This document shows, one piece after another, positions 7,597 through 14,525 of a stretch of DNA of 41,358 nucleotides. Source of the stretch: an uncultured Mycoplasmatota bacterium. GTDB taxonomy: Bacteria; Bacillota_I; Bacilli_A; RF39; UBA660. The notes below the pieces were generated by a model. It was not told the DNA's origin. It saw nothing but the letters and a program-made list of their open reading frames with translations, and ran no database searches. The DNA lies in NCBI GenBank assembly GCA_948465965.1, contig CAOJYR010000011.1, forward strand, positions 1 through 41,358. The letters are read 5' to 3'. Position numbers and translations under genes: made by a program. Positions within the stretch are counted from its first letter, which is position 1, and each line of letters begins with the position of its first letter.

Positions 7597-8157
7597 CTAT
7601 TTTAATCTTTTAATTTTTTGAGCCTTTATATCAAGGGCATGAATACTTCCATGCGTCACATTATATTTCGTCTTATTCATACTTAATTTATCATTATTCA
7701 GGATAAAATACAGCATGTTAATTACACCTCTATGAGTTACAATAATAGAGTTATCTTTATCTAGGAAATAGTTTTCTTGGTATAAAGATTTCATTCTATT
7801 GTATAAATCCTGCATAGACTCTCCACCAATTATTTTCTCATTAACATCTTTCGTATTAAGATTTATCTTTTCAAGTTCTGTAAGGGAGTCTTTCTTTCTC
7901 CCAGTTAGTATTCCTTTATCTAGTTCTCTTAACTGAGCATCTTTTATTATTTCTAGGCGTAAATATTTGTTGATAATTTCTGCTGTTTCTTCTGCCCTTT
8001 TTACATCACTAGTATAAATTTTTTCTATGGAAAGGTTTTCTTTTATAAAACGAGCAATTCGTTCTATTTCTTCTTTTCCTTCCTCAGTTAGACTTATGTC
8101 ACTATGCCCACCAACATAAAATTCATCATCCTTACCATGTCTTATTAGATATATCAT
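7597..8157 (-). CDS. Histidine phosphatase family protein
   Basis: The 186-residue protein starts MIYLIRHGKDD, with the RHG signature whose His is phosphorylated in catalysis. It continues with TSDVKRAEETAEII, RELDKGILTG (acid residue) and IIVTHRGVINML (second catalytic His). It therefore belongs to the phosphoglycerate-mutase-like phosphatase branch; the substrate is not predictable. It lies between the deleted thymidine-kinase remnant and the P-loop/CYTH gene in one operon. A second, decayed member of the family lies at 18866-19019. Confidence 0.88.
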   Translation of the reverse strand: MIYLIRHGKDDEFYVGGHSDISLTEEGKEEIERIARFIKENLSIEKIYTSDVKRAEETAEIINKYLRLEIIKDAQLRELDKGILTGRKKDSLTELEKINLNTKDVNEKIIGGESMQDLYNRMKSLYQENYFLDKDNSIIVTHRGVINMLYFILNNDKLSMNKTKYNVTHGSIHALDIKAQKIKRLK

Positions 8158-8194
8158 ATACTCTCCTTTACATTAATGTCTTTTTCATGACTTT

Positions 8195-8362
8195 TTATAG
8201 GAAACATTTCCCGCACAGTGGTCGATATCCAACATTATCTTCCGCTCCATCCACTACAAATTCATCGCCATTTACTGTATACGCATCATTAATTAGTCTG
8301 GCATTAAAACGAGCTTTTTTTCCACCTTTCATCGCACTATAATAGAATGTTAAATTCGCCAT
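8195..8362 (-). pseudogene. tdk: Internally deleted thymidine kinase remnant (55 codons)
   Basis: The 55-codon open frame starts MANLTFYYSAMKGGK, matching the N-terminus and P-loop of thymidine kinase (E. coli Tdk begins MAQLYFYYSAMNAGK). It then passes directly into KARFNARLINDAYTVNG and ends GYRPLCGKCFL, matching the C-terminal region after the first zinc Cys pair (CGRKA in E. coli) and the second Cys pair. About 130 internal residues are missing, including the Walker B region, the first zinc pair and most of the active site. The frame is kept, and a GAGGG site precedes the ATG. The junction falls where both ends would carry GGAAAA-like DNA, which suggests deletion between short repeats. 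It cannot be an active kinase; a translated micro-protein is possible. Confidence 0.75.
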
Positions 8363-8372
8363 ACTTCCCTCA

Positions 8373-9050
8373 CTAATTAAATATTTTTTTATTTTCTTTA
8401 TTCTTTTTAAATTTGTATAATTTCGCTTTCTTTTTTCCTACAAAATTCACTTCTTCATTCGTATCATAAATTAGATTTAGATTTATTAATTTTTTTCTGA
8501 AATTTCTTCTATCTAGTTTTTTTTCTAGAATGGTTTCACAGATGGTCTGAAGCTCTGGAATCGTGAATCCATTTGGATAGAATGATTTTAAAATATCAGT
8601 ATTTAATATTTGTTCTTTTAAATATAAAATGGATTTTTCTACTATTTCATTATGATCATAGGCAAGATTTGGTATCTCAGTTAATTGAAACCACTCTGCA
8701 TTACTTGTTTTTAATGTTTCTTTTACTATTTCCACTTTACTAGCATCAATAATTCCAATATAAGATAGTGCAACCATTCGCATTACTGGAGACCGGTCTT
8801 TCTTTCCAAATACATCACAGAGTTTTATATCTATATTTCTCATTCCTGTTTTTTCATACATTTCCCTTTTTAGACCTTCTTCTACATCTTCATCGTTATA
8901 TAATGCCCCACCAGTTAAAGCCCACATATCTTTATAAGGATTATTTTTTCTTTTAATTAATAAAACCTTAACTATACCTTTATCCACTGTAAATATTGAG
9001 GCGATTAGATGTATTCCTTGCTTTTCATATTTGGGATTTGTAACTTCCAT
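8373..9050 (-). CDS. Nudix hydrolase with C-terminal winged helix (NrtR-like regulator)
   Basis: Residues 10-140 form a Nudix domain with an intact-looking box at 48-70 (GALYNDE, then KREMYEKTG). Residues 145-220 form a winged-helix-like tail (FTIPELQTICETILEKKLDRRNFRKKL). This architecture is that of NrtR, a repressor that senses ADP-ribose-type ligands in NAD metabolism, and of related ADP-ribose/sugar regulators. Here the Nudix residues are conserved, so it may hydrolyse as well as sense. It heads the operon that runs to the CDF gene and sits directly behind a strong promoter with a small inverted repeat, consistent with autoregulation (inference). Confidence 0.8.
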   Translation of the reverse strand: MEVTNPKYEKQGIHLIASIFTVDKGIVKVLLIKRKNNPYKDMWALTGGALYNDEDVEEGLKREMYEKTGMRNIDIKLCDVFGKKDRSPVMRMVALSYIGIIDASKVEIVKETLKTSNAEWFQLTEIPNLAYDHNEIVEKSILYLKEQILNTDILKSFYPNGFTIPELQTICETILEKKLDRRNFRKKLINLNLIYDTNEEVNFVGKKKAKLYKFKKNKENKKIFN

Positions 9051-9074
9051 TTGATCATTCCTTTCTACATTTAT

Positions 9075-9104
9075 ATTATATGTGTACTTTTATACGCTTG
9101 TCAA
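9075..9104 (-). promoter_or_regulatory. Promoter of the NrtR-like operon with possible operator
   Basis: On the minus strand TTGACA (9099-9104) and TATAAT (9075-9080) have an 18-base spacer. The spacer contains GTATAAAAGTACAC, an imperfect dyad with GTAT/ACAC ends, in the place where a repressor would block RNA polymerase. The promoter is clear; the operator is a guess. Confidence 0.7.
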
Positions 9105-9118
9105 CATAAAAATAAAAT

Positions 9119-9136
9119 ATTAACAGACTTGTTAAT
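9119..9136 (-). terminator. Terminator of the ABC exporter operon
   Basis: A 7-bp stem ATTAACA/TGTTAAT with a 4-base loop is followed on the minus strand by ATTTTATTTTTATG. It lies between the second exporter gene and the next promoter. Confidence 0.6.
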
Positions 9137-9156
9137 ACTTATTTGGAAAGTTGACT

Positions 9157-10863
9157 TTATTTTTGTAAGTCCTGATAATATTTATTATTTTCTATTAATT
9201 CTTTATGTGTTCCTTCCCCCACTAATCTACCATGATCGATTACTAATATTTTATCTGCTTGCCTCATTAAGTCTGGTTTATGGGTAATCATTAAAATCGT
9301 ATGATCTTTTTTTAATTCTTTTAATATTCCTATAACTTTTTTAGATGTATTTATATCAAGTGATGATGTTACTTCATCAAAAAGTAAGACCTCCGCTTTT
9401 GAAAGCAACGTTCTAGCAAGGGCAATCAATTGCTTTTCTCCTGTTGAAATATTTTCGGCATCACTTACTAGTTTTGTACTATATCCATCCTTTAGACTCA
9501 TTATATAGTCGTGTATTCCTGCCTTTTTACAGGCCTTTATTTGGTTTTCGTGATTAGAATCTACTAAATTTAGGTTTTCTCTAATTGTCATATCAAATAT
9601 AAAGGGTTTTTGCGTAACAATAGAAACATTTGATGAATACACTTCTTTTGTATAATTATAAATATCTTCATCATCTAAATATATTTTTCCTTTATTTGCT
9701 TTATATAATCTAAGTAACAATCTAAAGATTGTGGATTTCCCACTACCACTTTTACCAACGATTGCGATAAATGAATTCGGTTTTATTTTAAAGCTCATAT
9801 TTTTCATAACGGTTTGTTTTTCATATGTAAATGAGACTTTTTTAAATTCTATTTTACCTTTTATATCATCATTATCTAAATTTCCAAACGATAACATATT
9901 TTTTGTTTTATAATTTAAAATTTTATAAATTCTATTTACTCCTATTTCATAGCTTGATATTCCATCTAATTCTTCATATAGACTTTCAAAATCAGATTCA
10001 ATATTTTCATAATAACCAATCACTAAAATTAGAGTAGCAACTTCATACTTACCCTGTAGAATTAAAGTTATTAAAATAAAGTATATAAAAATTTTCCCAA
10101 ACCCTAGTACGGTTGGTACTAAAACTTTTGCAATATCATTATATTTTCTTTTTTTTAAATAGTCTTTTCTCCATAATTTCTTATCATCTTCTAAATATTT
10201 CATTAAATCACTTTTCATATTAAATGACTTTATTTCTTTATTACCATCTAATACTTGCCCTATTAAACCGGATATGTCATCCTGATGCTTTCTTTGACCC
10301 ATTAAATAGTAATCTCTTTTTTTCATGTTTTTTCCTAATAGGTAAATATAGAAAATATTTAAAATTAGAGATATTAATCCTATATAAATATTTACTGTTG
10401 AAAGAATGATAAGGGCTATTAGTATGCTTATACTATGGGCTATGATATCAAAAGTTTTATCTGGTATTTGCATAATTTCTCCCACATCTTTAAAAGCAGT
10501 ATTCGTAATGAATGAAGTTGACATATTTTTAGTAAAGTTTTCATCAAATAAAGTTACTTTATTAAGAATAAGTTGTTGTAATTTATTATGAGTAAAAATA
10601 GAGTTTTTTTCATAAGAGGCATAATTATAATGGTGACAAAAAACATAGATTAAGCTATAAAATAAAAATACTACTATATAGATTATTGTTGTTTTAAAGT
10701 CATTCATTGTTGCATACTTTATTATTTTTGAAGCAGAAAGAGGAATTAATAATAATGAAGCACTTCTTAAAAATGAAGAAAACGCTAAATGAAAAAGGAG
10801 CTTTTTGTTATTTGCGCCTAGCAAAAAGAATTTTTTTATAATTAAATAATATCTTTTAATCAT
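9157..10863 (-). CDS. ABC exporter half-transporter, catalytically canonical subunit
   Basis: The 568-residue protein has six membrane spans (about 1-300) and a C-terminal ATPase domain. The domain has Walker A GKSGSGKST, Q-loop VTQKPF, a Walker B ending in the catalytic glutamate (LLFDEVTSSLD) and the switch His (MITHKPD). Its own signature is degenerate: ISTGEKQ instead of LSGGQ. The partner gene at 10856-12598 has the opposite defects, so the two form an asymmetric heterodimer with one competent ATP site. The coding regions overlap by 8 bp, so translation is probably coupled. The exported substrate (peptide, lipid or drug) cannot be read from sequence; no peptidase domain is present. Confidence 0.9.
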   Translation of the reverse strand: MIKRYYLIIKKFFLLGANNKKLLFHLAFSSFLRSASLLLIPLSASKIIKYATMNDFKTTIIYIVVFLFYSLIYVFCHHYNYASYEKNSIFTHNKLQQLILNKVTLFDENFTKNMSTSFITNTAFKDVGEIMQIPDKTFDIIAHSISILIALIILSTVNIYIGLISLILNIFYIYLLGKNMKKRDYYLMGQRKHQDDISGLIGQVLDGNKEIKSFNMKSDLMKYLEDDKKLWRKDYLKKRKYNDIAKVLVPTVLGFGKIFIYFILITLILQGKYEVATLILVIGYYENIESDFESLYEELDGISSYEIGVNRIYKILNYKTKNMLSFGNLDNDDIKGKIEFKKVSFTYEKQTVMKNMSFKIKPNSFIAIVGKSGSGKSTIFRLLLRLYKANKGKIYLDDEDIYNYTKEVYSSNVSIVTQKPFIFDMTIRENLNLVDSNHENQIKACKKAGIHDYIMSLKDGYSTKLVSDAENISTGEKQLIALARTLLSKAEVLLFDEVTSSLDINTSKKVIGILKELKKDHTILMITHKPDLMRQADKILVIDHGRLVGEGTHKELIENNKYYQDLQK

Positions 10864-12598
10864 TATTAAACCCCCCTATTCTACTAGCTGATTTTCTAGA
10901 TTGTAGCATTTGGTATATATCGCTTCTTTTTATTAAATCTTTGTGTGTACCTACATCCACAATTCTCCCCTTATCAAGCACTACTATTTTATCTGCTTGT
11001 CTCATCAAGTCTGGCTTTTTAGTGATCATTATGATGGTATGATCTTCTTTTAAGTTTTTAATTAGTTTTGGCACTAACTTTGCGGTATCAGGATCAAGAG
11101 ATGTAGTAATATCATCTAAAAGTAAAACTTCAGCTTCTGTAAGGATCGTTCTAGCAATAGAAATCATTTGTTTTTGTCCACCCGAAATATTACTGCCATT
11201 TTCTCTTAAAATTGTATTGTATCCATTTGGTAGTGTTTCTATAAATTCATGAATTCCTGTCTTTTTACAAGCTTCTATTTGATTTTTTATATTACTATCA
11301 ACAAAATTTAAGTTTTTTCTAATACTCATATTAAAGATAAATGGTTTTTGATTTGCGATGGCTAGATTTTTTGAGTAAACATCTTTAGAAAACTCATATA
11401 TATCAATACCATCTAATGTTATTTTTCCACTAGTTGGCTTATATAATCTTAATAATAAGTTAAATAGCATTGTTTTTCCACTACCTGCTTCTCCAACTAT
11501 ACAAACTACTTCATTATGATCTATTTTCAAATTAATATTTTTTAGGATTTGCTTATTCTTTATTTTTAATGAAACCTTTTTAAATTCAATGCTTCCATAA
11601 ATATCATTTGTATCAACATTTCCATAACTAATATCAAATGTGTTATATTTTAAAATATCATTAATTCTGTTTACAGAAGTATTTACTTCTCTAATATTAG
11701 CAGTGGATTCTATCAACCAATCAATATAAGTTACTATTTGTTCATGGTAGGAAATAATCAATACCAAAATGCTAACCTCTATTTTTCCTATAGATATTAA
11801 ATAAATTAGTATAATATAAAGTATAAATCTAAATAAATAGGTAATCATTTTTACATCATTATCTCTAATTGTATAATGCTTTCTTTTTATACTATAATAT
11901 TTCGTAAATTTCGTTTGAATTATATTTAGTTTACCTACTAGTTTAGGAAGCATATTAAATGTTTTAATTTCCTGTAAGCCAGATACTATTTGTGTTAATA
12001 AATTACTATACTTATCATCTTGAATGACTACTTTTTGATGATAAAAATTTATTAATCTATCTTCTTTGTTTCTAATCTGAATATAAAGTAATGCAAATAC
12101 TATTAAGATTATAGCTAAATAAATATTATAAAGTGAAACAATTATTAAAACAGCAACAATTTGAATTAATCCCATTAAAAGTTCTGAAATATCATCATTC
12201 ATATCCCCTATATTTATAATATCTGAATTCACAGAATTCATAAGTCTTCCTTTACTAATTAATCTAGTAAAGTTGTTATCAACGGTAATTAATTTATTTA
12301 ATATTTTAGTTGTTAAAACATCGTAGCAGTAATTCATGTTAAATCCATATATTTTATAATTAATAAAAAGGGAAATATTATATAGAATATATATTACTAA
12401 AAATAATCCCAAAGATAAATAAGACATTTTGGCATTACCAATAGTTAAATATTTAATAATTAAAGAGGCTGCTAGTGGTAATAAAATACAAAAACCTTTA
12501 TAAAAGAATGCTGATAAAATCATAATTACCATATATTTTGCTTTTATTTCTACTAATTTTAAATAATCTTTTATAAAATTATAATACTCTTTTATCAT
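10856..12598 (-). CDS. ABC exporter half-transporter, degenerate subunit
   Basis: The 580-residue protein has six spans and an ATPase domain with Walker A GEAGSGKTM, a good signature (ISGGQKQ), but Walker B LLLDDITTSLD, with Asp in place of the catalytic Glu. It also has ITKKPD, where Lys replaces the switch His. It pairs with the downstream subunit: this protein's ISGGQ completes the competent site of the partner, while its own Walker B faces the partner's degenerate ISTGE. The same split is known for heterodimeric exporters such as TM287/288 and BmrCD. It is the first gene of the two-gene operon, with a TATAAT at 12614-12619 just upstream. Confidence 0.9.
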   Translation of the reverse strand: MIKEYYNFIKDYLKLVEIKAKYMVIMILSAFFYKGFCILLPLAASLIIKYLTIGNAKMSYLSLGLFLVIYILYNISLFINYKIYGFNMNYCYDVLTTKILNKLITVDNNFTRLISKGRLMNSVNSDIINIGDMNDDISELLMGLIQIVAVLIIVSLYNIYLAIILIVFALLYIQIRNKEDRLINFYHQKVVIQDDKYSNLLTQIVSGLQEIKTFNMLPKLVGKLNIIQTKFTKYYSIKRKHYTIRDNDVKMITYLFRFILYIILIYLISIGKIEVSILVLIISYHEQIVTYIDWLIESTANIREVNTSVNRINDILKYNTFDISYGNVDTNDIYGSIEFKKVSLKIKNKQILKNINLKIDHNEVVCIVGEAGSGKTMLFNLLLRLYKPTSGKITLDGIDIYEFSKDVYSKNLAIANQKPFIFNMSIRKNLNFVDSNIKNQIEACKKTGIHEFIETLPNGYNTILRENGSNISGGQKQMISIARTILTEAEVLLLDDITTSLDPDTAKLVPKLIKNLKEDHTIIMITKKPDLMRQADKIVVLDKGRIVDVGTHKDLIKRSDIYQMLQSRKSASRIGGFNND

Positions 12599-12646
12599 AT
12601 ACTACACTCCTATTATAATTTTAACATAGGAAAATAAAATAGCAAA

Positions 12647-12680
12647 AAAAAGTAACTTAATAAGTGTCAAGTTACTTTTT
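12647..12680 (-). terminator. Terminator of the DUF2798-like gene
   Basis: A 12-bp stem AAAAAGTAACTT/AAGTTACTTTTT (12647-12658, 12669-12680) with a 10-base loop overlaps the stop codon at 12672. It is followed on the minus strand by further T residues. Confidence 0.85.
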
Positions 12681-13178
12681 AAAAATTCTTTTAAATATTT
12701 TTCTAGTTAATGGTTGAATAAAGAATAATTGGCTTAATAATGCGAATGGAAAATTTAAAATGAAGGTTTGTAGGAAATTAGGTATAAAGTATATAAAGAA
12801 TTTTGATAATGTAAAAGTTATATCTTTAAAAACTAATCCTGGGAAAATACCTTTATAAAGGATGGTTGCTAAAAAGCTCATCCAAGGACACATAATACAA
12901 ACTGTTGCACAAATTATTGCTGTTTCTACTATCATAGGTTTATGTTCTTTAGGTGGCATAGCCTTTAGAGCTAATTTTAATGATAATGGACTTCCTAAGA
13001 AAACCTCGGATAAATAAGCAAGTACAAATTCAATTGGAATTAATATTAATGCAAAGTGTGGATCTACATTTAGAATTCCCCCATTTTCAATACTTAAACA
13101 GTAAAATATAAAACATGGTACTGTAATAATTACTGTTATAAATGCAAATATTAGTCTTTCTTTTTTTGTATTTGGCAT
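12672..13178 (-). CDS. DUF2798-like membrane protein
   Basis: The 168-residue protein has four predicted membrane spans in two similar halves. Each half starts with a basic, short helix and ends in an aromatic-rich span, and the N-terminus is MPNTKKERLIFAF. I recognise it as resembling the DUF2798 family of small integral membrane proteins, whose function is not established. The start at 13178 has AGGAG 6 bases upstream. It is monocistronic, with its own terminator and a structured leader (13205-13289). That leader suggests expression control by premature termination, so the protein may transport or sense the ligand of that RNA (inference). Confidence 0.6.
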   Translation of the reverse strand: MPNTKKERLIFAFITVIITVPCFIFYCLSIENGGILNVDPHFALILIPIEFVLAYLSEVFLGSPLSLKLALKAMPPKEHKPMIVETAIICATVCIMCPWMSFLATILYKGIFPGLVFKDITFTLSKFFIYFIPNFLQTFILNFPFALLSQLFFIQPLTRKIFKRIFKK

Positions 13179-13204
13179 AATTACTCCTTTCTATATTTAC
13201 AACA

Positions 13205-13289
13205 AAAAAACACATGTATCTATCTAATTTTCGTTACTTATATAGTACCGTAATCAGATTTACGAGTTAGTTATAACTCTACATGTGTC
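13205..13289 (-). promoter_or_regulatory. Structured leader RNA with built-in terminator, possible riboswitch
   Basis: On the minus strand a 9-bp outer stem (TACATGTGT 13281-13289 with ACACATGTA 13211-13219) encloses three short hairpins: GAGTTA/TAACTC (13265-13280), GTAA/TTAC (13251-13264) and TACT/AGTA (13236-13248). The outer stem is followed directly by six T (13210-13205). The layout is a four-way junction whose closing stem is also an intrinsic terminator, about 35 bases before the start codon of the membrane-protein gene. I do not recognise a known riboswitch class in it. Confidence 0.5.
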
Positions 13290-13301
13290 GTTAACTATTT
13301 G

Positions 13302-13329
13302 TTATAAATTACTTATTTATTTTAACAAA
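13302..13329 (-). promoter_or_regulatory. Possible promoter of the DUF2798-like gene
   Basis: On the minus strand TTGTTA (13324-13329) and TATAAC (13302-13307) are spaced 16 bases, placing the start just before the structured leader. Both boxes are moderate matches. Confidence 0.4.
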
Positions 13330-13363
13330 ACTTTTTTAGTTTTTCAAACATTTTCTAATTTTA

Positions 13364-14524
13364 TTATAAAAGATATTTCTTTTTGCGATATTCAATAGCT
13401 GTTGTATCAGGCCACAAAGCTTCATCTTTTGGAAGTGTTACTATCTTATGATCAATAGCCTTTAATACTCCTGTTTTATCTGTTACTCTATCACTTTTTG
13501 TGACAATTACTTCTAAATTTCCATCACTATTATATTTAAAAGTAAATAATTTTTTATCAAATAATCGATGCATTTCAACAGATAAAGCAATGCCATTATT
13601 TACTGAGAATGAACCAGCATCACTATATGGGATAATATGAGCTGCTTCTAAAAGGTAAGTTATTGTTTTTGGATTCTTTATTTGTATTGACTCCCCGGTA
13701 ATGGCACATTTGTAATCATATGCTTTTAAGACTTCTTTTCTAAATTTACTTTGATCTTTTGCGCTTCTTCCACCACGTTTGGTTTTTTCTTGTTCTGCTT
13801 CTATGTAGACTTCATTTAGGTCCATCACTATTTCTTTTACAAGTTCTCTATCATATACAACAAATCCTTCTTCATCAATTATGCCTGATGTTTCAAGACC
13901 ATTAATCATATACGAAATTGGTCTTCTTAATTCAGTTTGTGTATCTTTATCTAATTTATCATAAGCTCTTTCATCAAGTTCTTTTAATAATATATTCGTT
14001 TTTGTTTGTGCTAAAATATTACATAAAGTATCAGTATCTAATTTTTTGATTTTGTATTTTTCAATAATTCTGATTAATGATAGATATGGTCTTATAGAAT
14101 CAGCAGTATCATAATATGAAATCAGTAGTTTTATTAGTTGTTCTGTTATTTTTTCTTTCTCTTCTTTTTCTAAGTTATCCCATAATTTTGATGGTTTTAC
14201 TGACTCCAATCTAGTGGGGCTATCTTCAAGAGTATAATCAAAGTTTTCCTTTTTAGACTCAATTATATCATAAATTATTTTTCCCTCGTCTGAAAGGGTG
14301 AATTCTAAATCACTGGGTTTATCATAATCTATTAAACCTATTTTTTTCATATCGGGATATTTAGATTTATAATTTACTGATTTTAAATTTAAATATTTAC
14401 CTACATCATTCATATCAACAAGAGTTGGTAGTTCCATACAAATTAAATTAGAAAAATTATTTTTGAAGTGTTTAAATGAGTCAAAAAATAATTTTGTTTC
14501 TTTTTTCTTTGTTCTTTTTTTCAT
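13364..14524 (-). CDS. HNH restriction endonuclease of a type II R-M system
   Basis: The 386-residue protein has a C-terminal HNH_2-type nuclease domain: KCAITG, then LLEAAHIIPYSDAGS (His296), VNNGIALSVEMHRLFD (Asn310, His319) and a metal-binding tail. The N-terminal half contains a winged-helix-like segment (about 40-95) and a helical middle that could recognise DNA. It follows the dual methylase directly: the methylase stop is followed after one base by this ATG, with AGGAAAGG as the ribosome site. Immediate linkage to a cognate methylase supports a restriction role rather than homing or repair. HNH type IIS enzymes such as HpyAV and MnlI are precedents. The recognition site is unknown. Confidence 0.8.
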   Translation of the reverse strand: MKKRTKKKETKLFFDSFKHFKNNFSNLICMELPTLVDMNDVGKYLNLKSVNYKSKYPDMKKIGLIDYDKPSDLEFTLSDEGKIIYDIIESKKENFDYTLEDSPTRLESVKPSKLWDNLEKEEKEKITEQLIKLLISYYDTADSIRPYLSLIRIIEKYKIKKLDTDTLCNILAQTKTNILLKELDERAYDKLDKDTQTELRRPISYMINGLETSGIIDEEGFVVYDRELVKEIVMDLNEVYIEAEQEKTKRGGRSAKDQSKFRKEVLKAYDYKCAITGESIQIKNPKTITYLLEAAHIIPYSDAGSFSVNNGIALSVEMHRLFDKKLFTFKYNSDGNLEVIVTKSDRVTDKTGVLKAIDHKIVTLPKDEALWPDTTAIEYRKKKYLL

Positions 14525-14525
14525 A

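Noticed and set aside
9731..10591. Plus-strand open frames opposite the ABC exporter, methylase, phosphatase and other genes
   Set aside because: They lie antisense to well-supported genes, lack ribosome sites and encode Phe/Leu/Ser-rich low-complexity sequence typical of the complement of AT-rich genes.
13205..13289. Cloverleaf-like fold read as a tRNA
   Set aside because: The outer stem is 9 bp, there is no TTC-containing T arm, no D-loop GG and no sensible anticodon arm; the T run after the stem marks a terminator.
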